Assembly: GCA_949316235.1 (NCBI GenBank)
Contig: OX438743.1
Span: 30,907,242 to 30,971,241 of the forward strand
Direction of reading: 5' to 3'
Length of the DNA: 64,000 bases
Source: Oegoconia quadripuncta
Lineage: Eukaryota > Arthropoda > Insecta > Lepidoptera > Autostichidae
Of the stretch, positions 21,834 to 33,112 are shown in pieces. Each line of letters begins with the position of its first letter. The first letter of the stretch is position 1. Both the position numbers and the translations under genes were made by a program. The notes beneath the pieces are model-generated. The model did no database searches, was not told where the DNA came from, and saw only the letters and a program-made list of their open reading frames with translations.

Positions 21834-22340
21834 CCTTTTTTTTTTTTTTTTTTTTTTTTTGACGCTGGGAAATGCGTTCCGCATACTACGCAGCTCCTCG
21901 GGGGGGAGCTGCGCAGTTATGTGGGACTCCCGGGCGATTGCCCGGTATACCCACTAAAACCCAGCGATGAACCCTCTGCGTCTATGAAGGGCGGTGCAGG
22001 CTCCCTGACGAATACCACTGCCACCGCCCCAACGCTAGGCACGTTTACGCGTGCCTTCCGGCCGTTGTAGGGTGCCCCGGTTCATGGGAGACACCCTCAG
22101 TCTTTTGCCCGTGTGTGGCGGTGGGCCCCCCGACCCACCGCCTGGGCGATTCGCCTATGGGGGCGGAAGGAGATGCGCGTAGCGTCGTCGTCTCCGCCCT
22201 CGCCGTCTTTGTCGCAACGGGTCAGCGAGAGAACTCTCTTCCCTGACCCGCTCCGCGGCCTCCTTCTTTTCTTTACGAACTAGTAATTGCCATTCTGCAG
22301 TAATGTATCTCTCGCAGGCAAATCGTTGAATTATCATTAT
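21834..22340 (-). mobile_element. GC-rich non-LTR retroelement 3' fragment with poly(A)
   Basis: Read on the minus strand, an Arg/Glu-rich frame (from MIIQRFACERYITAEWQLLV, 22,337-22,155) leads into a GC-rich 3' UTR and ends in an A-run of about 25 (21,860-21,836). The composition contrasts sharply with the flanks. It may be R1-clade; the family assignment is a guess. Confidence 0.5.
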
Positions 22341-22590
22341 TAGTATTTAATGTAATGCCTGCGGATCGTTATGTAAGGCGGATATTTGCTACATTATTGG
22401 AGACTGCGCTAAGTGCTAACTAGAGGAGAGCCCTACTACGTGAGGCTCCTCGGTAGTAATACAACTTAACCAACCAGCTCTGAACAGTGCACTTTCCAAT
22501 AATGTAGGAAATATCCACCATTCATAACGATCCGCCTAGGCATTTCATGAAATGGCTAATTCAACGATCTGCCTGCGACATCTCTACTAT
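22300..22590. mobile_element. Foldback structure with about 110-bp imperfect arms
   Basis: CGCAGGCAAATCGTTGAATT, GGATCGTTATGTAAGGCGGA and CTACATTATTGGA on the left are repeated inverted on the right (CAATAATGTAGG, CATAACGATCCGCC, TTCAACGATCTGCCTGCG). The centre holds a GAGGAG..CTCCTC hairpin. The left arm overlaps the start of the retroelement open frame. Confidence 0.65.
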
Positions 22591-22599
22591 TTGAAATCT

Positions 22600-23395
22600 T
22601 AGTATAATATTTTTTTCAAATGTTTGAAACGTAGATAAGTTTGATATTAAAATTTGAATATTTTGACATGGGTATTTGTAATATTAATATTATTATGATA
22701 TAAAATAGGAAACAACATTTAAATATAGCAGTTCATTTTCTAAACTAAACTTCCTCGAAGGATTTTAATAACGAGGGAATTGTTATTGTCTTTATAAATA
22801 GCTTGTGTGAAGGTATCATACATAACATCTGAGATAGATATCTTATAATGACGGTCTAGCATGACGCCATCCATTTAGTTCCATTACGAAGCCTGAAAAT
22901 AGCAACACATCTATTCATAGATCTTAAATAAAGACTTCTATAAAATAACGTTAAGTACATAGAGACTTAATAATAGCAATTTATTCAACTAATAAAGGTC
23001 AAAGTTAGTAGCTAGTAGTAGGGTGAGTAACTTTACGATTCTTGGTCGGTTTTGTCCTGGCGTATGGTTGGTTGGCTTCGCTCTCGTGACGTTTTCTCAT
23101 TGGCGAACCTTGTCGATGAAGTTACGTAATTGATTCTCGGTTGTGTGGCAGGAGTAGAAGGGAGAGAACTTATGGACTTCTAATAAAAATCGAGTCAATG
23201 TTGGATCCACAGATTTGTATTATCTGTGGTTGGATTATAGTTATTTTTACACTTGCTTTTAGTTAAACTCCATTTCTATGAACAAAAGCGAAAAAACTAC
23301 AGAACCTTAAAAAGGTGAATTTCGCAATGAATTCACATAGTTATTAAATAGTTTTTTTTTATATATATTAAATAGTTAATAGTATTTATTTACCT
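22600..23395. other. Intron DNA, nothing recognised
   Basis: AT-rich; no exon, repeat family or RNA gene is recognised. Confidence 0.5.
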
Positions 23396-23412
23396 TTTGG
23401 AAAACTTGTTCT

Positions 23413-24321
23413 TATTATATATGCCAAATAAATCTACAAAATGGTAAAATTGTAACATTCGCCGATGATACTGCCTTGTTGTTTCGAGCTGACACATGGA
23501 GTGATGTTTTTGAATATGCACAAATTAGTCTTGATATAGTATGCAAATGGTTATCGAACAATGGTCTAACCCTTAACGTTGATAAGACGAAATATATAAC
23601 ATTTTCCATTAAACGTCCAGCACTTCCTCCTGACTTATTCATTACTTCCCACCTACATTCATGCAAAACTAGACACAATTGTGATTGCCCTAGGCTGGAT
23701 ACGGTAGACTCCATTAAGTATTTGGGAGTAATGGTTGACTGTTCTCTCAGTTTCCAATCTCATATAGAATTATTGGCAACTAGGATACGAAAGCTAATCT
23801 TTATTTTTAAGACCCTTCGTCACGTGGCAGATCGTAAAGTTATCAAAACGGTTTACTATGCACTATGTCAGTCACTACTTGGATATTGTATATCAGCTTG
23901 GGGTGGAGCTGCTAGTACTCATATGATAAAGATTGAGAGAGTCCAAAGAGCAATTTTAAAAATTAGTGCTTTCCTTCCAATATTATGTCCCACAACTGAG
24001 GTATATAAAACATGGAAAGTACTTACAGTTCGACAGCTCTTTGTATTGTCCATTATTCTTCGGAAACACACATCAGTTTTATATGAGCCACTACAACTGA
24101 CTGACAGACGTCGGAAAGCAACTGTATGTCCCTCTCTAAGCTTCAATACACACTTTTCTAATAGATTCTTCTGTTTTTTGGGTAATTATTTGTACAATAA
24201 AGTCAATTCTATTCTTTCGATGTATGATCTTCCTAAACATTTATGTAAAATTAAGCTAAGTGAGTGGTTAATGGATCTAACATATGCTGAAACTGAATCT
24301 CTGCTCATTCCAATATCGTAG
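23413..24321 (+). pseudogene. LINE reverse transcriptase, C-terminal part
   Basis: The frame is open from 23,401 to the stop at 24,319-24,321. It starts YYICQINLQNGKIVTFADDT, giving the catalytic FADD motif, then GLTLNVDKTKYITFS and VDSIKYLGVMVD, and the post-RT segment around QSLLGYCISAWGGA and IERVQRAILK, which fits CR1/jockey-group ORF2 proteins. The endonuclease and first RT motifs (F-D-LSKAFD, PQGS) are missing through 5' truncation. There is no stop or frameshift in about 300 codons, so the copy is fairly young, but it cannot move by itself. Confidence 0.8.
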
Positions 24322-24345
24322 CACACATAAACTCACATACACCCA

Positions 24346-24402
24346 CTCTCACCCCCAGGCACACACATCACACCCCCCCCCCCCCCCCACACACGCGCAC
24401 AT

Positions 24403-24439
<37 letters not shown>

Positions 24440-24447
24440 GCACACAC

Positions 24448-24523
<76 letters not shown>
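24346..24523 (+). repeat. (CA)n microsatellite with C-run
   Basis: Long CA repeats with CG interruptions, preceded by a run of about 18 C near 24,373-24,389. It lies inside the LINE 3' UTR. Confidence 0.95.
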
Positions 24524-24527
<4 letters not shown>

Positions 24528-24629
24528 TTTAGTCCACTATCAACATGCCTCAACATATATGTATACTTTAAGCAGCATACTGCATCACTTAGATAATGTG
24601 TTCTTGTTGTAATGTCTAATATTAAGGGA

Positions 24630-24756
24630 GTGAGAGCCTGGAGATCTGTAGCACAGGTTTCGAACCTATTTCAGACTCCAGTCTCTCACAAAGAAATTTG
24701 TTTTTGTATTTATCTAACATTACTATTTCACAATGTACCTATTTCTTTGTGGTGAG
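24630..24756 (+). other. Competing stem-loops at the LINE 3' end
   Basis: GTGAGAG-CCTGGAG (24630-24643) can pair with CTCCAG-TCTCTCAC (24676-24689). The 3' half of that stem overlaps CTCACAAAGAAAT (24685-24697), which can pair with ATTTCTTTGTGgtGAG (24741-24756). The two folds exclude each other. Confidence 0.6.
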
Positions 24757-24799
24757 ATAATAAATATTATTATTATTATTATTATTATTATTTTGACTT

Positions 24800-25195
24800 C
24801 CATTACATAATCTGTCTCTGTATTTCGTAGCTATACTAATACCTATATAATTTTAGTTGAGAGGTCTAATCAGTGATCTGTCAGTTCTCGTATGTATTAT
24901 TCGTATCGTATGCATTCTCATTTACATGGATGGCAAAAAGTACAATTACGAGATGGTTGAATGACTTATGAAACATAATGTCATTTTAATGTACAATAAC
25001 GTAGTAGGTATGCAGTAATAATAGTATATTCAAACACAATTTAAATCATCATTGTTTGAACGCCATTATATCGACTACTTGTTTGTTGACTTTAATAATG
25101 TATGTAGCTTAGTATGCGTAATCTAATAACTTTTTAAAATCTTTATCTATAGATAAAGATATTTTAATTAAATGCCATCCTCATCGTGGCTCCAT
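24800..25195. other. Intron DNA, nothing recognised
   Basis: AT-rich sequence without a recognised repeat or exon. Confidence 0.5.
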
Positions 25196-25197
25196 TT

Positions 25198-25320
25198 TAA
25201 CCCCCGACGAAAAAGGACGGGTGTTATGTGTTTTATGGCGTTGTGTGTGTATGTCCAGTCTTTGTCCGGACGTATCTCAGTAATGCTTGGTCCGATTTAA
25301 TGCACTTATCAATTTATTAC
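25198..25320 (+). repeat. Dispersed 'CCCCCGACG-AAAAAG' repeat, copy 1
   Basis: AACCCCCGACGAAAAAGGAC with GTGTGTGTATGTCC; diverged relatives at 33.75 and 45.78 kb. Confidence 0.45.
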
Positions 25321-25599
25321 TACAATCTTATAAAATAACAATATAATAAACCTTTTTATTACAATCTAAGCACTTATTAGAGCTATTTAAGCGGGCCTTT
25401 TATACAAATTTTAAAGTGACTTCGCAACATTTCGGTATAGCCATTCTTAGGAAACTTTATTTGTTAGAAACTATATAAATTAAACCTATTCTAAGTTCTG
25501 AATATTAATAAGGTATTAAATTATCTTTAAAATCGATACTTTGAAATTGTCCTTCAATAATTGCCTGCCTGGAAGAAAGGTTTCAGTTGCTTAGGCTGT

Positions 25600-25690
25600 A
25601 TGTACTTCCCTGTTTATCTACTAGTGACTCCACCCCTGATTACGAACAACTTTTCACCAGAAACTATAGCCGAAATCAACTAAAAAATTG
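25600..25690 (+). repeat. TTGATTACGAACAACC-type block
   Basis: Matches the block adjoining SINE C at 9,430 and 12,900, but no SINE body follows here. Confidence 0.45.
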
Positions 25691-25797
25691 TCGGACTTTC
25701 AATGTGTTGCATGTTAATTCCTTCAGTAACAACCTCCTAACAAGGATGAATTCAAACATAAGAGTAAACACCGTGTACAAGATTCCTTTTTATTAGG

Positions 25798-26190
25798 TTG
25801 ATAACTGCGCCGCTAAAGTTGGCACTTGAGAGTTGTCTACTAAGTGATACTATGATAATTCAACGGAAGGGGTTTTCGGCCTTGAAAATGATTATGAAAC
25901 GAAACATTAATGAAACACGAAACCAGTTTTTTAATAAAAAAAAAAAAAGTATTCCAAAGAAACTTGTTGAAAATAATAAAAAAGGTGGTCATGTTGAGTG
26001 CGTTCTCGTAATTTGCTCTAGAGCAATTATACCTAGTATAATAGAAACGAAATCAAACCACATATCCGAACAACAAAATGCGACAAATATACCAAAACCT
26101 AAAGTAACAATTATTTTTTATTCAGGTAGTATAATCGACCCCTCTACCAGTGTAAGCTGGCCACTTGACACTATCAGTAATGTTAAATAG
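25798..26190 (+). CDS. Open frame of 130 codons, unrecognised, doubtful
   Basis: It is Lys/Asn/Ile-rich as expected for a chance frame in AT-rich DNA, and includes an A-run coding KKKK. I see no domain, signal peptide or splice sites. It is listed only because it is the longest frame in this interval. Confidence 0.12.
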   Translation: MITAPLKLALESCLLSDTMIIQRKGFSALKMIMKRNINETRNQFFNKKKKSIPKKLVENNKKGGHVECVLVICSRAIIPSIIETKSNHISEQQNATNIPKPKVTIIFYSGSIIDPSTSVSWPLDTISNVK

Positions 26191-26499
26191 TAACGTACCT
26201 GTACCTACTTTATACCATAAATTACTCCCATGACCTGTCTTGAGTTTATCAACAATCACGTTTATTTATTTCTTATACAGATATCTATTTCATTTAGAAT
26301 ACCTAGAATTTTGTGCCGAAGTCTAAATACTAGAAGTAGCCAATAATGCACTCAACTTATTCAAATTCACTTTAGATCTACTATATACAATATAAAGATA
26401 CCTATATCATCAAACTAATCATAACTATACTCGGGATCTACGCGTATAATCATTGCTATATAAACTTACAGGCAAAACTAAATTGTAACGCGACTGGGG

Positions 26500-26660
26500 T
26501 TATCGTGTCCAATTAGCAGGGACGTGTGTACCGCCGCCGCTAACTTTATAGCGCGCGCGCGCAAACCTTCGCCCGGAGTTGCCGCCATCAGCGCAAGCGC
26601 AGGCAGTTCCCGTATCGGTCGCGCGCGCGGCGCTCGCGTCTCTTCACCGACAAACCAAAC
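26500..26660 (+). promoter_or_regulatory. CG-rich promoter-like island upstream of first exon B
   Basis: About 140 bases with many CG dinucleotides, including GCGCGCGCGCGC near 26,551 and CGCGCGCGCGGCGC near 26,620, in otherwise AT-rich DNA. It lies 120-280 bases before the exon B ATG, the expected place for a TATA-less promoter. Confidence 0.5.
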
Positions 26661-26718
26661 ACAGTGCGCAATACGCAAACCCAAAAATTGACAGTACTAC
26701 TTTTGTGATTATCTTAAA

Positions 26719-26772
26719 ATGCCGTTAACCCTACTCCCGAAGACAGGCGGGAGGCAGTTCTGTGTGAAGTGA
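26719..26772 (+). other. Upstream ORF of 17 codons
   Basis: ATGCCGTTAACC..GTGAAGTGA ends 9 bases before the main ATG. It is likely to affect translation if in the leader; this is inference. Confidence 0.5.
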
Positions 26773-26781
26773 CAATAGTTA

Positions 26782-27291
26782 ATGATGCCTGAGTGTACAG
26801 ACCAGTTCACGTTCACTATACCCATCATACGCTACACCATGGAACCTGAGGATCGCCCAACCGAAAGCACCGAGAGGCAGCAGCCATTGGCCAAAAAGAT
26901 ATCGTTAACGCCGATCAAAATTGAGACTCCTGACAACGGAAGGCGGTTGTCAGAGCCAACGAGGTATTACATTCCTCCGCAGTGCAATAACAGACTATCA
27001 CCAAGAAGTGCTCGTAAACGTAACTCGAGAAGAAATTCCAAGCCAGATGTGAAGGAGGATTCCCCTACTAAAGACACGTTGGGCCCCAAACCGTGTAATT
27101 GTGAAGACTGCCGAGCATCGAGTCCATTGCCGCCTGGGTATGGACCAGAGACGTTTTCTCCTGGTTACGATCAAATAAAAAGTTCGCTGTTAGAAGTGCC
27201 GTGGTCTGAGGATTATACAGAGGCGTCAAGCGATGATCTCAGCTCGGAATGGGATTCGGATGTGCCCGAACCTGCACCTACTTTACCAAAG
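26782..27291 (+). CDS. Alternative first coding exon B of an unidentified gene
   Basis: 170 codons from ATG 26,782 (a second ATG follows at once), with an in-frame stop six bases upstream. It ends in phase 0 at AAAG|GTATAA. The predicted chain is disordered and polar: a basic stretch SARKRNSRRNSK, then CNCEDCRASSPLPPGY, and an acidic end with SSDDLSSEWDSDVPEPAP. CNCEDC parallels CRCDDC in exon A, at a similar distance from the exon end, and both exons leave phase 0, so one shared second exon could follow either. The CG-rich island just upstream supports a separate promoter. The shared downstream exons must lie beyond 64,000, making this intron longer than 36 kb. The function is unknown; the acidic Ser-rich end loosely resembles linkers before the kinase domain of inositol-trisphosphate 3-kinases, but this is a guess. 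Confidence 0.75.
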
Positions 27292-27618
27292 GTATAAAAT
27301 CATAACATACAATCTGTTACAAAAAAACTACTAATTAATAAATCTATATTAATCATGTCGTCTTTAAGTATAGGAATGGTAGAGTCCAATGCAAACACTA
27401 TTTTAATTTGAGGTCATGTTGATCAGTGTGTGTCTGTGTGTATTAATTAATTTTAATTCAGACAGGACATTCATTGCTTGAAATGAATCATGAAAAATTT
27501 GCTTAATCTTCATTGTTATTAAAACAGTTCAATTCAGCCATGTTATAATGCAAAAATTCATATTTACTACTCGAATGTCTGCGACTATCAAAATCCGACA
27601 TGTAATCAATTTACTTAC

Positions 27619-27909
27619 CTAATATTATAACTATAGCTATGATGATTTTCGGTATGATAAACATGTGTTGTTTAAACTTTCTATTACCACCTATTTCAAA
27701 TATATCTACGGGTATAATATTGGTTTGTCTATTTGCGTCATTATTTCTATCAGATTTCAAAGTGCATTCACCACGTGCGTGAACATTTTTTGGAACAGAT
27801 AAGTCTATCAGTTGCTCTGCGAGATCACGTAGTTCCATATTAATCATGTCTCGTTCGAAATTACCACCGTTTCTCAGTAGTAACGTGTCATAATAAGGTA
27901 AGAATTTGT
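27619..27909 (-). CDS. Candidate internal coding exon, unrecognised
   Basis: On the minus strand a 291-base open segment sits between a plausible acceptor (TTTAAATATACAG) and a strong donor (TTAG|GTAAGTAA), in symmetrical phase 1-1. It encodes an amphipathic stretch MELRDLAEQLIDLSVP and ends with a hydrophobic segment IIPKIIIAIVIIL that could cross a membrane. I found no partner exons. An open stretch of this length is not rare by chance here. Confidence 0.22.
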
Positions 27910-29635
27910 CTGTATATTTAAAAAATAACCCGCTTTTAATTTCTCAATTATGCATGTCATGTTGTGAGTATAAAATAAAAAATCTATTTTATTTCTGAAT
28001 AAAAAACTTTGAAATTATCCTATAAATAACTTGCCACGTGCGAGTAGAGCCTGTGCAGGGTTACACCTTTGAATCAAGACTTATTGCATGAACCGCAAAA
28101 TTAAGTTTGTTGGTAGCTGAAAATGGCGGCTATCTAAGAAAAAAAAAGTGGAATTTAACCCATAACTTATCTGTAGATTAAGTTTTATAACGTGTAAATC
28201 AACTATACTAATAATACGTTCAGACATTGGGCAATTAATCACGTGGCATCGAAGACTAGTTTTTTTTTATAGAAGCAGTTATCCTTCGCGGGTTGGCATA
28301 GCATTGAAAATAGTGACTTCTTTCTTAACAATTTTTATGCGCATATAAAACTGTGTCAATGACAAATGTTTGTCGTTTACGTCAATCATTACGACTATAA
28401 TACCTTCCAACATTAATGTTCTTTAACTATTATAATTACTTAATTGCATCATTAGATGGCTCTGATAGAGAGTTGTGGAATTTTATTAAAGAGTGAATTG
28501 TTACGTTGCGACAGAAGCGGTACATCTGTTTCATCGATGAATGGTAGGATGTTACATACATCGTTGTCCGCATTTTAATCGACTATCGATCATCCGTTAA
28601 GTATAATATCGATACCAAAGTGCTTACGGTGCTCGGTTGTCAGTGCAGTGCGTTCACCGTTATCCAGTTATGATCGTGCCAATAACCTCTTTGCTTTCAC
28701 GCATCTCGCATTGTGTCATTGTTTGGTGTATGACTTTTTATGAATGGATGTACTCCGTTCATAATGTGTACTACGGTACATGATAAATTAATAATGTCAA
28801 AGCTGTTTTTAAAGTTCTATGTTAATCTATATTAATAAAAAACAATCTCCTGACTGACTGACCCAGAGATCATAGCACAGTTCAAACAGTTGATGAAATT
28901 GGAGAAATGTATTCCTTAGATCAAGAACTTAGGCACACTAACAAGCCCACTTTTACGGGTTCAATGGGGATGAGAAATATTTCAAACAAAAGTCAATATC
29001 TCCGGAATCAGGGACACTAGAAATATGAAAAGTGATATATAGATTACGCATATATAATAATAAATAAACACTAAACTTATTTCAGTATTTTCATAAATCC
29101 TTCTAAAACACCGAAATTTTAAACTAAGGTTATTTGATGGCGATATTTTAAAATGCTTTATAGTTTTGTTTTCGTTGTCCTTTTTCTGTTGAACCGTGAT
29201 AAGAATTATTTTTGTTTCGATTATTTCAACCCGGACGCTCTGCTCTGGATCTGGTATTGCAGGTTTCATAGAGTCCTTAGAACTAACTGTTTATTATCTG
29301 CTGAAATTATTGAAATTGAATTCCTGCAAGGGCATTGAGGAGGTTGTGCTCCTGCAGTAGCTATTGATATGTGTGATATGTAATGATTTACAAACATTTA
29401 TTTACCTTTAAAGCTACCACGTAATACTTGACATGAATAATATGGAATAAAGAATTTAATAATAATAATTTAACCTGATCTATAATTAATAATTCGTCTT
29501 CATTGGTAACCACAGCAGATTCCATAGAATTTTAGGGCCTTTACAACCTATTTAAAATAAACAATCACGGCACAAGACCCTATTAGCTATGGATCATAAG
29601 TGAGATGATTCATTAGAGAATAAGAACTCCTAGAG
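27910..29635. other. Intron DNA; a repeat piece at 28,830-29,030
   Basis: CAAAAGTCAATATCTCCGGA and GGGACACTAGAAA at 28,990-29,020 recur at 53,670-53,705, so this is a dispersed repeat. The rest shows no feature. Confidence 0.4.
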
Positions 29636-29639
29636 TGAA

Positions 29640-29800
29640 GATGGTGATAATGTATTGGGAGATGTACGACCGCTCGATGGTACACAGGCGACTGGTAGTG
29701 GCTAGAAACGGAGAAGCAAAACAATGGCTTTAGATGGGACACCATTGGAGAGGCCTATTATGTTGCTGGTAATAGACCAAGATAGGCTGATGATTATCAA
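29640..29800 (+). mobile_element. RTE-like LINE 3' end
   Basis: CCATTGGAGAGGCCTATTAT followed by AGGCTGATGATTATC has the same layout as the fragment at 18.7 kb. Confidence 0.5.
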
Positions 29801-29809
29801 TATCAATAT

Positions 29810-32530
29810 AAATATACAGAATTGCTGTTACCTACCTACTGACCAAAACTTTAGCAGTAAAGTATTATTCTGGTCTCCGTTGACGTAGTAAGGTAATTTA
29901 ATTATTCTGCTAAAACACGTCTGTTTATATCAAATGTATTAAAAGCACGTGTTTCAAATTAACAGCAAATTAAATGAGGTCACTCGACTAGTTATGAGAA
30001 TTACCTTTTTGTTGGAGTTACGTCAAGGGCCCGTTTGTAGTTATTTTACATAAGTTATTTATAATCATTTTTTGTCTTTCGGTCGTTTTGTTTTTATTTG
30101 CTACACTGCAATTATGTTATTATAGTTTATTTTCAGATCTTGTTACTTTGTTCTGACTATAAATGAATTTGATATTACATCTGGTTGGTTTTGCAATTGG
30201 TATTATTAATCTTATACCAAATCCAGCCAGCATCTAAATTGCAAGCTTTAAAAAATTTATGGCTATCAAAGTCGTTATTGCAAATATTTATCTCAATAGT
30301 ACACATATAGATGAAAATGGTTTATATTATGATGCGGGTTCATATAACATACCCACAATGAAACAGATGATAATTTTTGTAAGACAAATCCGCATTCAAC
30401 TTATTTATCATTCAGGTAAGTAAATATATTTATTGTAGTACCTAATTCATCTAATTCGTCGGATAGTTTGAACAGTTTCTTTGATAAGATATTTACAACG
30501 TTGACTGCTATTACTATTATGGATCGTTTGATGTGGTCTTATTGAGCACAGTACATTATTTATTTCATAGAAAACGTACCCTGTATAAAACTCGCAACCT
30601 TTGTTGTGATTGTCCAGCTCTAATAGAGCAACAAAAACATACATATTACAGCTATTGATATTGACCACTAGAATTAATCCGTTTGTCTATTAACACAAGC
30701 AGTAAAATATTTAATTCGAGTATCACTTGCAAAAACTATAATAGATCCGAGACTGTATTCATCTGTGTCACTAAAAAAACTATGATTATACTTACAAATG
30801 TGCAGCAAATTTTATGTTTTCTCGAGACGCCATTTATGATTAATATTGACACTGTTGTAGAAAAGAGATTCATAGAGAGAAGGAAACCATCTTGACGAGC
30901 TTAAAAGTTAGGAAATTGAAATTTTATGTATTTGTACGTCAACAACACCACCGTCGTCCGCCTTGTGGGTACAGACCCTTAATGCCTCACCGGCCTAAAG
31001 CCTACAGTATTGTTCAGTTATGTCAAAACATGTAACTTTTTAAACTCTACGTTTTATATAATTGATTTGGGTGGATTTTACATATCTCCAAAACTATCAA
31101 TTTTTTTTGGATTTTGTATGTAAATAAATTTTTGATCAAATAGTAATAGTATAATAATAAACAATCATTTCGATATATCTGTATCAACCTCCAAGTAATC
31201 GTTTTATGTTTATTTATAGATTAACCTTTGATTTTTTATCACTTATAAACAATATTGAAATTATTATGAGACGTTGTTCGTTCGTTATCGGTATTGTTTT
31301 AATTTTCTTATACAGATAGCGCAACTAAAGTGTAGAATTAATATAAATATAGAATATCTGTGGTTCCACCGCGAAACATTTCGAGACGTCAATTTTCTAA
31401 TAGAATTCATTTACTCTTTTATTATTGTATTTATTGTATTAATTATGTTTGAAATGAAATGAAATAAAATGAAATATAATTGATGAGAAACGTTATATCG
31501 TCAGAATGGGCCTCTAGATGTAAACTACGATTTCTTCCGTTCCCCTGCTCATACATCAGTAATATGAAATCTTTGACACCCATAACACCAACAGATATTT
31601 CGAGAATTGGTATAATTTAACTTTATTTATTTATAAATATATAAATATAAATATAATATAATATAAATAAGTTGCACAAAGGCCCAAATGGAAGAACATT
31701 AGAGTGCATTCACATTTGGCGATGTTACCTACGCTGTAACAATACGTTTATTAGATACAGTCGATGGCCCAGTACTAGAGCAAGCTAATGGAGACTCCAA
31801 TTTTTACGGCAGTGTCGTGCGCAAAGAATTAAATAAATAGTAAGTTATTAACCAAATAATAAGTACTTAGTTGAAGTTGATAGCTAAGACAATTTATTAT
31901 TTGACGTAGAAACAGGTAATTAAATTAATTATTTTAATAGTTTAAAAGTTACTTGGCTTGCCATTAGTACGTTAAGTACCTACTATGTGCCATTAGATTG
32001 GAATGCTTAATTAATATAATTGCCTTAAAAAAAATTATCATGACGCTCGCGCGTAGTAATTATCTTTCGTCGAATTTTGTTCTTTCTCTCAGTAAATAAG
32101 GCCCGCATACAGAACATTACTCAAATCCTGATCTATTCTTGAGCTGAGATTTGTGAACGTCATTTTATACAAAATTGCCCGTTTAATCTCTACGGAAGCA
32201 TAGATTACGTGATTTAATTACGTGTAATTAACGTTCTGTAATATAGAAAGTACATATTTTATAAATTTATTTCACACAGCTCTCTATCTCTAATGTTATT
32301 TTGAAATAGTACTTTAAGATTATCGGTGTCAATTTAATTACTACTAGTTAATTACTGCTAAGTCTTGAAAACCGAAAACAAGTAGCAAATTCGCGATATT
32401 TTTCAATTGAAACAAGTTTTAGCTATAATGTTTCTATCTTGACGGAGTTCTCAACGTTTGCCTAATATTTTTAAGATATCGATAACTTAAGTAATACCTA
32501 CCAAGTGAAATAGTTGTTCTGTTATTTGAA
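29810..32530. other. Intron DNA, no supported gene
   Basis: Several short frames with one splice-like edge (30,259-30,415; 31,316-31,462) do not combine in frame. AT-only simple sequence lies at 31,620-31,670. Confidence 0.4.
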
Positions 32531-32538
32531 TTTACTTT

Positions 32539-32803
32539 CATCATCAGCCCGTAAACATCCACTGCAGGAATACACGTCTTCCCTCGTATATGAGGGTTTA
32601 TGGAGTCCACTACGCTGGCGCAATGCGGTTAGGGGACTTGATATGCCTTAGAATTTTTATTTTCTTCACCGTTTAAGAGCAGTCGGATAAATGAACATAA
32701 GTAATTTTTAAAAACTCATTGGTATATTGGCCTGCCTGGGAATCGAATCCGGACCCCCTAAACTGGGAGACCGCGTCTTAACCGCTGAGCCACAGACGCT
32801 CCC
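32539..32803 (-). mobile_element. SINE family B copy
   Basis: Reverse orientation: CATCATCAGCCCGTAAACATC tail, body with GTTTAAGAGCAGTCGGATAA, B-box complement GGGAATCGAATCCGGACC and head end TGAGCCACAGACGCTC. Confidence 0.75.
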
Positions 32804-32862
32804 TGCATGATCCCGATGAATTTACTTTATACTCTCTTAATCGTGTAAATGTGTTCTATCTT

Positions 32863-33112
32863 CTTTTTTTTTATGCATGACGGGTTGGTACTTGACCTCA
32901 ATCACACCTGATGTTAAGTGAAGATGAGGTCGAAGGTGGAAGCGTACTGACCCGGAAACCCCAACACATTTGGGGGACTGGCTATTTTATCTCTGACAAC
33001 CGGCACACAACAATGCTATTAACATTGCTGCTTGGCGGCAGATTTAGATAAGATGGTGGTAGCTAGCCAGGCGGACATTTAAAATGCCCTACCACCAACC
33101 AAACCAACCAAA
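32863..33112 (-). mobile_element. SINE family A copy without head
   Basis: T-run, CGGGTTGGTACTTGACCTCA and AGCTAGCCAGGCGGACATTT are present; it stops at CCACCAACCAAACC before the tRNA-like head. It lies 60 bp from a SINE B in the same orientation. Confidence 0.75.

Larger units (their letters stand above)
23400..24793 (+). mobile_element. 5'-truncated LINE with (ATT)n tail
   Basis: It begins inside the reverse transcriptase, carries an intact downstream frame, a CA-rich region, a structured 3' UTR and a tail of about nine ATT units (24,765-24,792). Microsatellite tails instead of poly(A) are known in CR1/L2-group LINEs. Confidence 0.75.

Noticed and set aside
24284..24556. Open frames rich in His-Thr or Cys-Val on both strands.
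   Set aside because: They translate the CA microsatellite.
30259..31462. Two exon-like segments on the plus strand: 30,259-30,415 (donor TTCAG|GTAAGT) and 31,316-31,462 (acceptor TTCTTATACAG).
   Set aside because: The first ends in phase 1 but the open frame of the second needs phase 0; joined directly they stop after a few codons. No third exon links them and neither shows a known motif.
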